From: Bacteroidales bacterium
GTDB taxonomy: Bacteria; Bacteroidota; Bacteroidia; Bacteroidales; F082
Assembly: GCA_017461665.1 (NCBI GenBank)
Contig: JAFTXI010000031.1
Span: 17,841-81,840, forward strand
Reading direction: 5' to 3'
DNA length: 64,000 nt
Positions 35,531 through 43,873 of the stretch are shown here, in pieces. The notes beneath the pieces are model-generated. The model ran no database searches. It worked only from the letters and a program-made list of their open reading frames with translations, and was not told where the DNA came from. The stretch's first letter is position 1. Every line of letters starts with the position of its first letter. A program made the position numbers and the translations under genes.

Positions 35531-35560
35531 AAAGAAAATCCGGCATCAGGCGACACCGGA
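35531..35560 (-). terminator. Terminator TCCGGTGTCGCC..GATGCCGGA
   Basis: Stem at 35539-35560 read leftward into a T-rich tract. Matches the terminator at 34402 except in loop and paired positions, so gene and terminator were duplicated together. Confidence 0.8.
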
Positions 35561-35589
35561 CTTTCATAATATTGAAAACGAGCAGAAAA

Positions 35590-36435
35590 TTATTTGGTAA
35601 TAGCGACCAAATATTTTGTTACACTCCAGAATAATTCTGGGTTTGTTATTTGTAACACAGTTTGATTATCATTCTTTACTATTGTGTATGATTCAAGTGG
35701 ATGAGCTGAGAGGACCTTAACTTTCTTAGCGTCGAAAGCGATTTCAGAAACTTCGCGTTTGTCAACTTTTGTGAAAGCTTCCGCTGGAACTTCGCTTCTC
35801 AGGATATATTTTGATGTTAAGATACCGCTTTCTTTCAATTGTTTCTTAGAAGCACCGATGTAATAAACAGTATTCATTTCAAGAATTTGGTCTGCGATCA
35901 AACGGCTTTGTTCATCGTTCTTAGCATTAGCTACGTTAAGATCTTGATTTAAGTTTTCAACTTTTGTATTCAAACCTGCAATTTCTTGATCTTTTTGAGC
36001 GATTTGTTCTTGCATTTGAGCGATTGTAGCTTCTTTCTCAGCTAATTGAGCTTGTAATTTCTTGATTGTGTTACGGAGATATGATCTATCTTTGTTTGAT
36101 TTTTCCAAAACTGATGACAATGAATCTAATCTTGCGCGATCATTTGCCATTTTTTCTTTGATTTGGATTAATTCTGAGTTGAGTTGATCTCTTTGTGTGT
36201 TGTTTTCATTTTTCATCAACATTAAACCTTCTGCATCGCGGATTGCGCTGAGGTTGTTTTCAACGTCACTGATAATTCCAAGAGCTGCGTTGTATTCTCT
36301 TTCGATGTTTTGGTTTTCAAGAACTACAGCATCTTTCTCTGCCATTAATTGTTGATACTTCTTTGATTTCTCTACGCATGAGCTTAACATGAAAGCTACT
36401 AATGCTACTGATAAAATTGTTAAAGTTTTTTTCAT
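35590..36435 (-). CDS. Coiled-coil lipoprotein, paralogue 2
   Basis: 281 aa with the same plan as its neighbour: lipobox VAFMLSSC, SVEKSKKYQQLMAEKDAVVLENQNIEREYNAALGII-type N-block, central coiled coil (KDRSYLRNTIKKLQAQLAEKEATIAQMQEQIAQKD), and C-terminal TVYYIGASKKQLKESGILTSKYILRSEVPAEAF..FWSVTKYLVAITK. Roughly two thirds identical to the other copy by eye. A leftward promoter candidate (36554-36561) leaves an mRNA leader of about 110 nt. Function unknown. Confidence 0.7.
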   Translation of the reverse strand: MKKTLTILSVALVAFMLSSCVEKSKKYQQLMAEKDAVVLENQNIEREYNAALGIISDVENNLSAIRDAEGLMLMKNENNTQRDQLNSELIQIKEKMANDRARLDSLSSVLEKSNKDRSYLRNTIKKLQAQLAEKEATIAQMQEQIAQKDQEIAGLNTKVENLNQDLNVANAKNDEQSRLIADQILEMNTVYYIGASKKQLKESGILTSKYILRSEVPAEAFTKVDKREVSEIAFDAKKVKVLSAHPLESYTIVKNDNQTVLQITNPELFWSVTKYLVAITK

Positions 36436-36553
36436 TATTATAATTTTTTAATAGTTAGTGTTTCATTTTCAATATTTTTAAATCTAATTTTATACCAAAA
36501 CACGATTTCTGCCTTTATTTATTTCAATCGTCTGAAAATCAAATTAGACTCGG

Positions 36554-36561
36554 CAAATTTA
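36554..36561 (-). promoter_or_regulatory. -7 element TAAATTTG for the coiled-coil lipoproteins
   Basis: Reverse complement of CAAATTTA, about 119 nt upstream of the start, implying a long leader. Confidence 0.45.
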
Positions 36562-36639
36562 AGAATTTTTTTCAAATACACAATACATACAATGTAGATT
36601 TTTCCACATAATTCCACAATAACATACGTGGAATTTTGT

Positions 36640-36647
36640 TAAATTTG
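36640..36647 (+). promoter_or_regulatory. -7 element TAAATTTG for the MATE gene
   Basis: Exact match 17 nt before the GTG start at 36665. A small hairpin TTCCAC...GTGGAA (36612-36633) precedes it. Confidence 0.6.
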
Positions 36648-36664
36648 CGGAAAAGATAAAAATC

Positions 36665-37954
36665 GTGAATCGTTCAATATTAAAGTTAGCTATACCAAAC
36701 ATTATCAGCAATATAACAATCCCTCTCTTAGGATTGGTTGATATGATTTTAATGGGACATTTGGAATCGGCAACATATATCGGAGCCATCGCACTCGGTG
36801 GAACAATATTCAGCGTTCTATATTCTTTCTTCAGTTTCTTAAGAGCCGGCACAACAGGTTTCACCGCACAAGCTCTTGGAAGCAACAACACAACGGAGAT
36901 TATTTATTCTCTCTACAGAGCTGTCTGTATCGGTATACCTATTACATTAATAATACTTATGCTTCAAACGCCGATTGCAAAACTTAGCGCCCTTTTACTT
37001 GATGGCAGCGACGAAGTAAAAGCATTGGCAATGAATTATTTCTACGTTAGAATATGGGCTGCACCACCCAACATCCTCCTCTATTGTCTCAATGGGTGGT
37101 TCGTTGGAATGCAAAATACAAAAATTCCAATGTTCATAGCTATATTAGTTAATGTAATGAATATTATCTTTAGCGTTATTTTTGTATTACTTCTAAATCA
37201 GAACGTTACAGGTGTAGCTCTCGGAACAGTATTAGCTCAATATTGCGGTCTTCTTCTCGCTATCGTATTGTTAATAAAAAATTACAAATCCTATTTTGTT
37301 AAAATTAATAAAGAAATACTTTTCGATTTAAGCAAGATAAAACACTTCTTTAAAATCAACAGTGACTTAATGATTAGAAGTTTTCTCCTAATAATAAGTA
37401 TCGCTTTTTTTACAAACCAATCAGCAAAACTTGGAGATAATATATTGGCAATCAACATGATTTTGTTACAATCATTTTATATTTTCTCTTATTTCACCGA
37501 TGGTTTCGCTTACGCAGGTGAGGCTTTAGTTGGAAAATTCGTTGGTTCAAAAGACAAAAAAAATCTATCAAAAGTCATTAGATTGCTATTATTATGGGGA
37601 TTCTCTATAAGTATCCCATTTACAATTCTTTACGCAATTTTCCCTTCAACCTGTGTAAAAATAATCTCTGACAACCCGAACATACTCACAGATGTTAAAC
37701 CTTATTACATCTACATGATTCTTATCCCTATAATTACATTCGCTGCATTCATTTGGGACGGAATATATATAGGAGCAACGGCCTCTAAAGCAATAAGAAA
37801 CACCATGATTATCGCAAGTATCTTTGTCTTCCTTCCAGCATGGTATATACTAACGCCCCACTTTGGAAACCATGGATTATGGATCTCTTTCCTTTGCTTC
37901 ATGATTGCAAGAGGATTATCGATGAGTTTGATGGCAAAGAAAAATATTATATAA
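36665..37954 (+). CDS. MATE-family multidrug efflux protein
   Basis: 429 aa, 12 hydrophobic segments in two halves. N-terminal ILKLAIPNIISNITIPLLGLVDMILMGHL is the MATE start pattern. Also GAIALGGTIFSVLYSFFSFLRAGTTGFTAQALG and, in the second half, INMILLQSFYIFSYFTDGFAYAGEALVGKFVG. Exports cationic drugs or metabolites using a proton or sodium gradient; substrate unknown. GTG start (36665). The nuclease-like gene begins 1 nt after the stop, so a shared transcript. Confidence 0.9.
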   Translation: MNRSILKLAIPNIISNITIPLLGLVDMILMGHLESATYIGAIALGGTIFSVLYSFFSFLRAGTTGFTAQALGSNNTTEIIYSLYRAVCIGIPITLIILMLQTPIAKLSALLLDGSDEVKALAMNYFYVRIWAAPPNILLYCLNGWFVGMQNTKIPMFIAILVNVMNIIFSVIFVLLLNQNVTGVALGTVLAQYCGLLLAIVLLIKNYKSYFVKINKEILFDLSKIKHFFKINSDLMIRSFLLIISIAFFTNQSAKLGDNILAINMILLQSFYIFSYFTDGFAYAGEALVGKFVGSKDKKNLSKVIRLLLLWGFSISIPFTILYAIFPSTCVKIISDNPNILTDVKPYYIYMILIPIITFAAFIWDGIYIGATASKAIRNTMIIASIFVFLPAWYILTPHFGNHGLWISFLCFMIARGLSMSLMAKKNII

Positions 37955-37955
37955 A

Positions 37956-39374
37956 ATGTTAAAATTCAATAATATGCATATTATTTCAAAATCTACATAT
38001 ATAAAAGGTGAACAATGTGTCAAGGCTCTATACATGTATAAGAAGCACCCATATTTACGCGACAAACTTAGCATAGAGAAAAGAGCCAAATTCAAAAGAG
38101 GAACCGACGTTGGAGTTTTAGCTAGAACATATTTCCCAGGTGGTGTCAATATGACACCAGCAAGTCCTTCCCTATTTGGAAAAATGTTCGAGAAAACAAT
38201 GCAGAACCTTAACAATCCCAACATCAACGTGATGTATGAAGCTATCTTCATCTACAACGATACTCTTATCATGCTTGACATTTTGGTCAGAGACGGCGAC
38301 AAGTGGAGAGCCATAGAAGTAAAAAGTTCATTGTCGTTAAGCGAAACTTATTATCAAGACGCTGCACTTCAATATTACGTACTTGATGGATGTAAAGTCC
38401 CGATAAGCGATATGCAACTTATGTATGTTAATGAGAATTATGTAAAAGAACACGACATTGACATAAACAAACTATTCGTATTCAAATCGGTTAAAGAATA
38501 TGCAATACAACAGTTACAAGAGATTGACAAAAAAGTTAATTTTTTTAAAGAAATAACGAACCTAAATAATGCTCCAAGAATCAATATAGGCACTCAATGT
38601 TTCAGACCCTATACATGCGAATTTCTAGGTCATTGCTGGAAAAGAGTTCCAAACGACAGTTTCCTAAAAACGACAGCTTTGAGTGATGAAGAAATGTTCT
38701 CAATTTATAACAATGGAACACAAGACAATTTCAGATTCAAGAAATTACTAAATCCTTTATCATTGGGAATGAATCAGATTGACGCATTAGAACAAGACAC
38801 ATTTTACATAAATTATAAAACTTTCTACAACACCATTGGCAAGAAAACAGATTCCATTGCTTTTCTTAACTTATTGTTTTACAGACCTGCTATACCTATT
38901 TTAGACGGACACAAACCTTATCAAGAAATAATCTTGGCATTTTCAATATTGTCAAATCAAGATGATGAAACCATCTATTGGGACTGTTTTAACGATTATT
39001 CCAAGATGGAGGAAGGTTTGAATCTCTTAACAGAAATACTCAAGCGTTTTGAAAAGGTAGTGTACTTTTCTGCACAGAATATCAATAGTTTAATGAACAG
39101 ATACAAGATTTTAGAATCGAAAGAAATCAGTTTTAAAATTATCAATCTTAAAGATGTATTGAAAGAATCAGATTTCTACAACAAAAAGACAAAATTTGAT
39201 TTTTCGTTGAAGACCATCTACGAAGGAATATTTCCATCTGAAGAGATTTTCGAACACAGCAGAATCATACTTAATGCCACAAGCGACAATGAGTTAGAGA
39301 GATGTTTGGTACGTGACGACATGGAAATGGAGAACAAATATCTCCAAAAAACGTACAAACACCTTATCGGATAA
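37956..39374 (+). CDS. Cas4/AddB-like Fe-S PD-(D/E)XK nuclease, DUF2779-like
   Basis: 472 aa; a second ATG at 37974 (MHIISKSTYIKGEQC) is also possible. N-terminal part ISKSTYIKGEQCVKALYMYK with one Cys, then MYEAIFIYNDTLIMLDILVRDGDKWRAIEVKSS (D..ExK nuclease core), then QDAALQYYVL. Three more cysteines in IGTQCFRPYTCEFLGHCW complete a likely four-Cys Fe-S site, as in Cas4 and AddB. The C-terminal half (YINYKTFYNTIG, PILDGHKPYQEIILAFSIL) fits DUF2779, an exonuclease-like fold. No cas genes nearby. Probably a DNA end-processing enzyme; partner unknown. Confidence 0.65.
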   Translation: MLKFNNMHIISKSTYIKGEQCVKALYMYKKHPYLRDKLSIEKRAKFKRGTDVGVLARTYFPGGVNMTPASPSLFGKMFEKTMQNLNNPNINVMYEAIFIYNDTLIMLDILVRDGDKWRAIEVKSSLSLSETYYQDAALQYYVLDGCKVPISDMQLMYVNENYVKEHDIDINKLFVFKSVKEYAIQQLQEIDKKVNFFKEITNLNNAPRINIGTQCFRPYTCEFLGHCWKRVPNDSFLKTTALSDEEMFSIYNNGTQDNFRFKKLLNPLSLGMNQIDALEQDTFYINYKTFYNTIGKKTDSIAFLNLLFYRPAIPILDGHKPYQEIILAFSILSNQDDETIYWDCFNDYSKMEEGLNLLTEILKRFEKVVYFSAQNINSLMNRYKILESKEISFKIINLKDVLKESDFYNKKTKFDFSLKTIYEGIFPSEEIFEHSRIILNATSDNELERCLVRDDMEMENKYLQKTYKHLIG

Positions 39375-39446
39375 TTTATTGATTTATAACATTTTAAAAA
39401 TCAGACAAAAGTTATCAACAATTATTCAACAATTATAATTTTGTTG

Positions 39447-39454
39447 TAACTTTG
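39447..39454 (+). promoter_or_regulatory. -7 element TAACTTTG for dnaB
   Basis: Ends only 4 nt before the ATG, so the mRNA should start at or very near the start codon (leaderless). Confidence 0.55.
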
Positions 39455-39458
39455 AGGC

Positions 39459-40997
39459 ATGAATAACGAGAATATAAATTATAGAAAGACAGGATTTGGC
39501 AGAAGTAAAGCCAGCATTTCATCTAATGAAATTTTAGCAAGTCAGGGACGCGTTCCTCCACAAGCTATAGATTTGGAAGAAGTCGTTCTTGGAGCGATGA
39601 TGCTTGAAAAAGGAGCAGTGAATGCTGTTATAGACATTTTAACACCTGAGGTTTTCTACAAGGAAACACATCAGATGATTTTCACTGCCATAAAAGATTT
39701 ATTTGCAAAATCAGAACCCATTGATATTCTGACTGTAACAAATCAGTTAAAGAGTTCTGGAAATTTAGAAGTCGTTGGTGGACCTTATTATATATCACAA
39801 CTGACAAATCGCGTTGTGAGTTCAGCTAATATCGAATTCCATGCTCGTATTATTTTACAGAAATACATTCAACGTCAATTGATTGTAATTTCTTCTGATA
39901 TAATAAAAGAAGCATACGAAGACACCACTGACGTCTTTGACTTATTAGACAAGGCAGAACACAATCTCTTCCAGATAAGCGAGAACAACTTAAAAAGGAA
40001 CCACGATCAAATGCCAGACTTGGTCAGCATGGCTATTGCCGATATCGACAAGGCGCGTAATAGCGGTTCAGAGTTGAGAGGCGTGCCTTCTGGTTATACC
40101 GAGTTAGACAGAATCACACAAGGCTGGCAGAAGTCAGACCTCATCATCTTGGCAGCTCGTCCAAGTATGGGTAAGACAGCATTCGCTCTCAACTTAGCTC
40201 GTAATGCTGCCGTCGATTTCAACAAACCAATCGCGTTCTTCTCATTGGAAATGTCGTCAGTTCAATTGGTTACACGTCTTATCTCTACCGAGACATCTTT
40301 AACAGCCGACAAATTAAGAACAGGTAATTTGGCTGATTACGAATGGGAGCAACTCAATAATATGGTATCGCCTCTCGTCAACGCTAAGATTTTCATTGAC
40401 GATACTGCCCAGTTGTCTATCTTCGACCTCAGAGCCAAGTGTCGCCGCTTGAAACAACAACACGATATTCAGATGATTTTCATCGATTATCTCCAATTGA
40501 TGACAGCTAAAGGCGACAAGGGAGGAACACGTGAACAGGAAATCAGTAACATCAGCCGTTCATTGAAGAGTCTCGCTAAGGAATTGGACGTTCCAGTATT
40601 GGCACTTTCACAGTTGAGTCGTAGTGTTGAATCGCGTCCAGGTTCCAAGAAACCTATACTCTCAGACCTTCGTGAATCTGGAGCCATCGAACAAGACGCC
40701 GACATGGTTCTTTTCATCTATCGTCCGGAATATTACGGACTTAGCGAAGAGGAAGGAGAATCGACAAAAGGTAAAGCTATCATCAACATCGCAAAACACC
40801 GTAATGGTAAATTAGGCGATGTCAATCTAAAATTCGTTGGACAATATGCACGTTTTGAAGATATCGTCGAGAGTTATGGAGCTGCACCTGATAGCGATTT
40901 CTCTCCGAATTCTAATTTCACTCCAAACACAAACTTTGACGCGCCACAGACTATGGTTATACCATCAAGAATGAACGACGATTTTGCAGGAGCATAA
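39459..40997 (+). CDS. dnaB: Replicative DNA helicase DnaB
   Basis: 512 aa. N-terminal primase-binding domain RVPPQAIDLEEVVLGAMMLEKGAVN, then the RecA-like helicase with GVPSGYTELDRITQGWQKSDLIILAARPSMGKTAFAL (Walker A), FFSLEMSSVQLVTRLIS, MIFIDYLQLM (Walker B), LSQLSRSVESRPGSKKPILSDLRESGAIEQDAD and the arginine-finger region KHRNGKLGDVNLKF. The Asn/Pro-rich tail SPNSNFTPNTNFD is low complexity. Hexameric helicase of the replication fork. Confidence 0.96.
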   Translation: MNNENINYRKTGFGRSKASISSNEILASQGRVPPQAIDLEEVVLGAMMLEKGAVNAVIDILTPEVFYKETHQMIFTAIKDLFAKSEPIDILTVTNQLKSSGNLEVVGGPYYISQLTNRVVSSANIEFHARIILQKYIQRQLIVISSDIIKEAYEDTTDVFDLLDKAEHNLFQISENNLKRNHDQMPDLVSMAIADIDKARNSGSELRGVPSGYTELDRITQGWQKSDLIILAARPSMGKTAFALNLARNAAVDFNKPIAFFSLEMSSVQLVTRLISTETSLTADKLRTGNLADYEWEQLNNMVSPLVNAKIFIDDTAQLSIFDLRAKCRRLKQQHDIQMIFIDYLQLMTAKGDKGGTREQEISNISRSLKSLAKELDVPVLALSQLSRSVESRPGSKKPILSDLRESGAIEQDADMVLFIYRPEYYGLSEEEGESTKGKAIINIAKHRNGKLGDVNLKFVGQYARFEDIVESYGAAPDSDFSPNSNFTPNTNFDAPQTMVIPSRMNDDFAGA

Positions 40998-41004
40998 AAA
41001 AAAT

Positions 41005-41045
41005 AAAAAAACTGCCTCACTTTGAAAAGTCTGGCAGTTTTTTTT
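41005..41045. terminator. Bidirectional terminator AAACTGCC...GGCAGTTT
   Basis: AAACTGCC (41009-16) pairs with GGCAGTTT (41033-40) with an inner ACTT/AAGT. T run on the right and A run on the left serve both dnaB and the leftward EF-hand gene. Confidence 0.85.
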
Positions 41046-41066
41046 ATGAATTCGTAATATAAATTC

Positions 41067-43316
41067 TTATTCAGCTATAACAGCTTCATCAACCTCAATC
41101 TGCTCTATATTAAGGCTGTCGGAGACAGCTTCTTCAACAACTTCTACCTTATTATATCTTGGAAGCGGTGATTTCACTTTAGGGTTAATATATGACAAAA
41201 CGTTGAAAATCCATAAGGCTCCGACTGTCAATGCTATCACGCCAAAAGTGATGAGACATTTTTGCCATGTCTTTAAGCCTTTCTTAGCGAATGGGTCGTT
41301 GAGTTTCATCTTAGGATATTTAGCGACATCCGTCAATGTCTCGCCGAATGGAATGCTTATCTTCGACACCGCGTTGACAGCCCAGCCGTTAGCGTTAAGT
41401 AATGGAGCAATATTTCTGCGGCGCAGCTTAAGCCAAGCCATCACCATAGCCGGTCCCGAGATGACGACGATGATTCCCACAAACAACATAATAAGTTGCC
41501 ACCAGTTCAAGGCGAACAAACCTTTGAAGATACTTGCCAATGCTGTTCCTATCATACCGACAGCCATTCCTATTGCAGCGAAGATACCTGCAAACTTGGC
41601 GATATCGAACGGAGGTGCTGCAGCTGCTGCTTTGGCTTCTTCGGCTGTTTTAGTCGGGGCAGCGTTGATGTTGGCAGTAGCGTTTGCCATCATCTTGGCA
41701 TCTTTCTCGGCAGCGCTCTTGTTAATGAGGTTCTCTATTGCCGTTGCCATCCTACGATATGGTGACCAAAACGACTGTGAGATATTTATTGGATTATCGA
41801 CTATTTTAGTTATCACGGCATCCCACTCCAAACCACTGTTGTCGTAGAAAACGCCATTCTTACCTACCGACAATTCACCTATATCACCAACTGTCACTGC
41901 TGCAGCGATTTGCATTTTACCGGCTTTAGTCTTTGTAGTACAATCGCAATAGACGAGATACATTCCACTTGCTCCAGCCGCTGCACTATGTTTTCCTGTG
42001 TCGTTAACCTTCATACAGAACTTACATTCTCTTTGGTCGATAATGAGAGTACCACATTGGAAGATAGATTTCACTTTTTTATCTTTATCATAAAAGTCGT
42101 TGAAAGTGACGAAGTTCTTAAGCAATTTATAGAAATCGCGATAGATATGTAAGAATTTATCCACCATGTCAATATTATCCGACTCCTCTTTTAAGGCTGC
42201 ATCTTGTGCCACCAAATCAAGAAGTTCTGCTTTCTTATCCTGAGCGAGATAGTTTCTCATCGCATCTATGCCGAGAGCTTCCACAGCGACGCCAGCTTTA
42301 GAGTTCTTCCATGAGATATAAGCAGAGAATTTTGCTGCTATAGCATTCCAATCTTCTTCTGTGATATTATCTTTTGAAGCATCTAAGGCGTTGTCTTTTA
42401 TTATATTGAAGTATTTTTCCCAAGCAGGATTGATTGCAGCATTAAGGTTAAGTTCCGATTTTCCTGTTATATGAGTCAATGGATATGCAGCAATTTCGTT
42501 ACTTTTTGTAGAGAGGTTTTCTGCACTTATAGCATCAATTTGAGATGTCTGTATATCTAAAGAAGCTGTGCTATTTGGCGAGAATGCAGCCAACTTTGAA
42601 CGCATAAAATAGTCTCTTATTTTCGCATCTAAAGCATTGTAAGCCTCAATGATAGCGTCTGTTTTATCACCGTATATTGCTTCAACTTTCGATTCACTCC
42701 AAGCTAAATAATCGTTGATGTTTTTATAGAAAGACTCTATCTGGTCTGTGCCAATACCCAAAACGCCACTTCTGTCAGCAAGGCCGCCCACGCTTGAGAT
42801 TATCGCTGCTATTGTTGACTTTATCTCTGCATTATCGGAAGAAGCCTCTGTGATAATACCATCGCCATTGAAACGCGTCTTTGCAAAGATAGCAGTGATG
42901 TCTGCTGTGTCGGCTATAGAAATAAGATTACCTTCTTTACCGAGATTTTCAAGTATTTGCTTTGCCGAAGAATAGAGTTTCTTTCCATTGGCATCATCAG
43001 TGTTAATATTGTTGATGTCGATAAAATCTTCTCCTTTGAGTATTAGGTCTTTATCTTTCAATGTCGACATTATCCATTCAGACACTTTGATGACATCGTT
43101 GATACGAAGTTTGCCATCGCCGTCACAGTCCATATATTTCAGGCTCTTTTCATCAATCTCAAGACCTGTTGTTGGACATGAAAGCACAGTCCACATCTTT
43201 GGATCAAGCTCTGAGAGATGTGCGACATCTTCACCCGACTTGATTCTTACTCGAGCTGAACCTCCTATATTTACGAAGTTCCACTTGTATTTTTTTTCTT
43301 TACTAATGAGTGCCAT
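41067..43316 (-). CDS. Large membrane protein with EF-hand-type N-domain
   Basis: 749 aa, not a family I recognise. N-terminus: KYKWNFVNIGGSARVRIKSGEDVAHLSELDPKMW, then a canonical EF-hand loop DCDGDGKLRIND (residues 63-74) and a weaker FNGDGIITEAS around 150. A long helical soluble region follows, then a small Cys-containing domain (QCGTLIIDQRECKFCMKV..YLVYCDC). An Ala-rich linker leads to two membrane regions at about 575-640 and 690-718. The acidic tail is AVSDSLNIEQIEVDEAVIAE. No secretion signal, so the N-domain is probably cytosolic. A calcium-responsive role is inference. Confidence 0.55.
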   Translation of the reverse strand: MALISKEKKYKWNFVNIGGSARVRIKSGEDVAHLSELDPKMWTVLSCPTTGLEIDEKSLKYMDCDGDGKLRINDVIKVSEWIMSTLKDKDLILKGEDFIDINNINTDDANGKKLYSSAKQILENLGKEGNLISIADTADITAIFAKTRFNGDGIITEASSDNAEIKSTIAAIISSVGGLADRSGVLGIGTDQIESFYKNINDYLAWSESKVEAIYGDKTDAIIEAYNALDAKIRDYFMRSKLAAFSPNSTASLDIQTSQIDAISAENLSTKSNEIAAYPLTHITGKSELNLNAAINPAWEKYFNIIKDNALDASKDNITEEDWNAIAAKFSAYISWKNSKAGVAVEALGIDAMRNYLAQDKKAELLDLVAQDAALKEESDNIDMVDKFLHIYRDFYKLLKNFVTFNDFYDKDKKVKSIFQCGTLIIDQRECKFCMKVNDTGKHSAAAGASGMYLVYCDCTTKTKAGKMQIAAAVTVGDIGELSVGKNGVFYDNSGLEWDAVITKIVDNPINISQSFWSPYRRMATAIENLINKSAAEKDAKMMANATANINAAPTKTAEEAKAAAAAPPFDIAKFAGIFAAIGMAVGMIGTALASIFKGLFALNWWQLIMLFVGIIVVISGPAMVMAWLKLRRRNIAPLLNANGWAVNAVSKISIPFGETLTDVAKYPKMKLNDPFAKKGLKTWQKCLITFGVIALTVGALWIFNVLSYINPKVKSPLPRYNKVEVVEEAVSDSLNIEQIEVDEAVIAE

Positions 43317-43359
43317 AATGTTATATTTTAATTATTATAGTTCTATATCAAAATCATTC

Positions 43360-43812
43360 TTAATCTTCATCATCGGTAAGATTATCCAGAAACTCTTCTT
43401 CCCAGTTGTCGGGGATACCTTCCGCCCATTCTTCGTCGTAGTAGTCCTCGCCTACCAAACGTTTGTCTTCTTCAACATCTATCTCCGGTCCGACGAAGAC
43501 CTGTTTCATCGACAAAGCCGGTATTGGAAACATCTGACCTTCCTCTCCTGTAGAGATGGCTATTCCAATCTCGTCGGAATGAAGCTCGCTCATCCAACCA
43601 ACAAACTCAGCTATGTTCATATTCGTTACATTATATCCTTCCCAGTCTTCACTTGCATTTTCAAGAGCTTCTTTTTCGCTGCTCCACACCGGTATGAAAG
43701 AGTTCTCATTGCCATCTTCCACCATTGCAAAAAGTCCAGGCTTAGCTTCCAAAAGCCATAACATGTCATTTTCTTTTACCTCTTTAATAAAGGCACCTAA
43801 TATATTCATCAT
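43360..43812 (-). CDS. Acidic DUF2750-like protein
   Basis: 150 aa. NDMLWLLEAKPGLFAMVEDGNENSFIPVWSSEKEA, then FVGWMSELHSDEIGIAISTGEEGQMFPIPAL match the layout of DUF2750 (a W-L start, an L/IPVW-x-x-x-E block, then a V/I-x-x-P end). The C-terminus is very acidic (EEDKRLVGEDYYDEEW..DDED). Cytosolic, function unknown. Start 44 nt upstream of the EF-hand gene in the same direction, so possibly an operon. Confidence 0.55.
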   Translation of the reverse strand: MMNILGAFIKEVKENDMLWLLEAKPGLFAMVEDGNENSFIPVWSSEKEALENASEDWEGYNVTNMNIAEFVGWMSELHSDEIGIAISTGEEGQMFPIPALSMKQVFVGPEIDVEEDKRLVGEDYYDEEWAEGIPDNWEEEFLDNLTDDED

Positions 43813-43842
43813 ATTTTAAAGTTTAAAGTTTTTTTTGAAGTT

Positions 43843-43873
43843 CTTAATTCCTCATTCCTAATTCCTAATTAAT
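43843..43873. repeat. Word array TTCCTCATTCCTAATTCC
   Basis: Four ATTCCTAA-type words abut the stop codon of the ABC-F gene. Same word as the inverted repeats at 46414/46853 and the in-gene copy at 60630. Confidence 0.7.

Noticed and set aside
41203-41847. 214-aa plus-strand ORF opposite the EF-hand membrane protein
   Set aside because: It mirrors the Ala-rich and membrane segments of the minus-strand gene, a typical antisense shadow.
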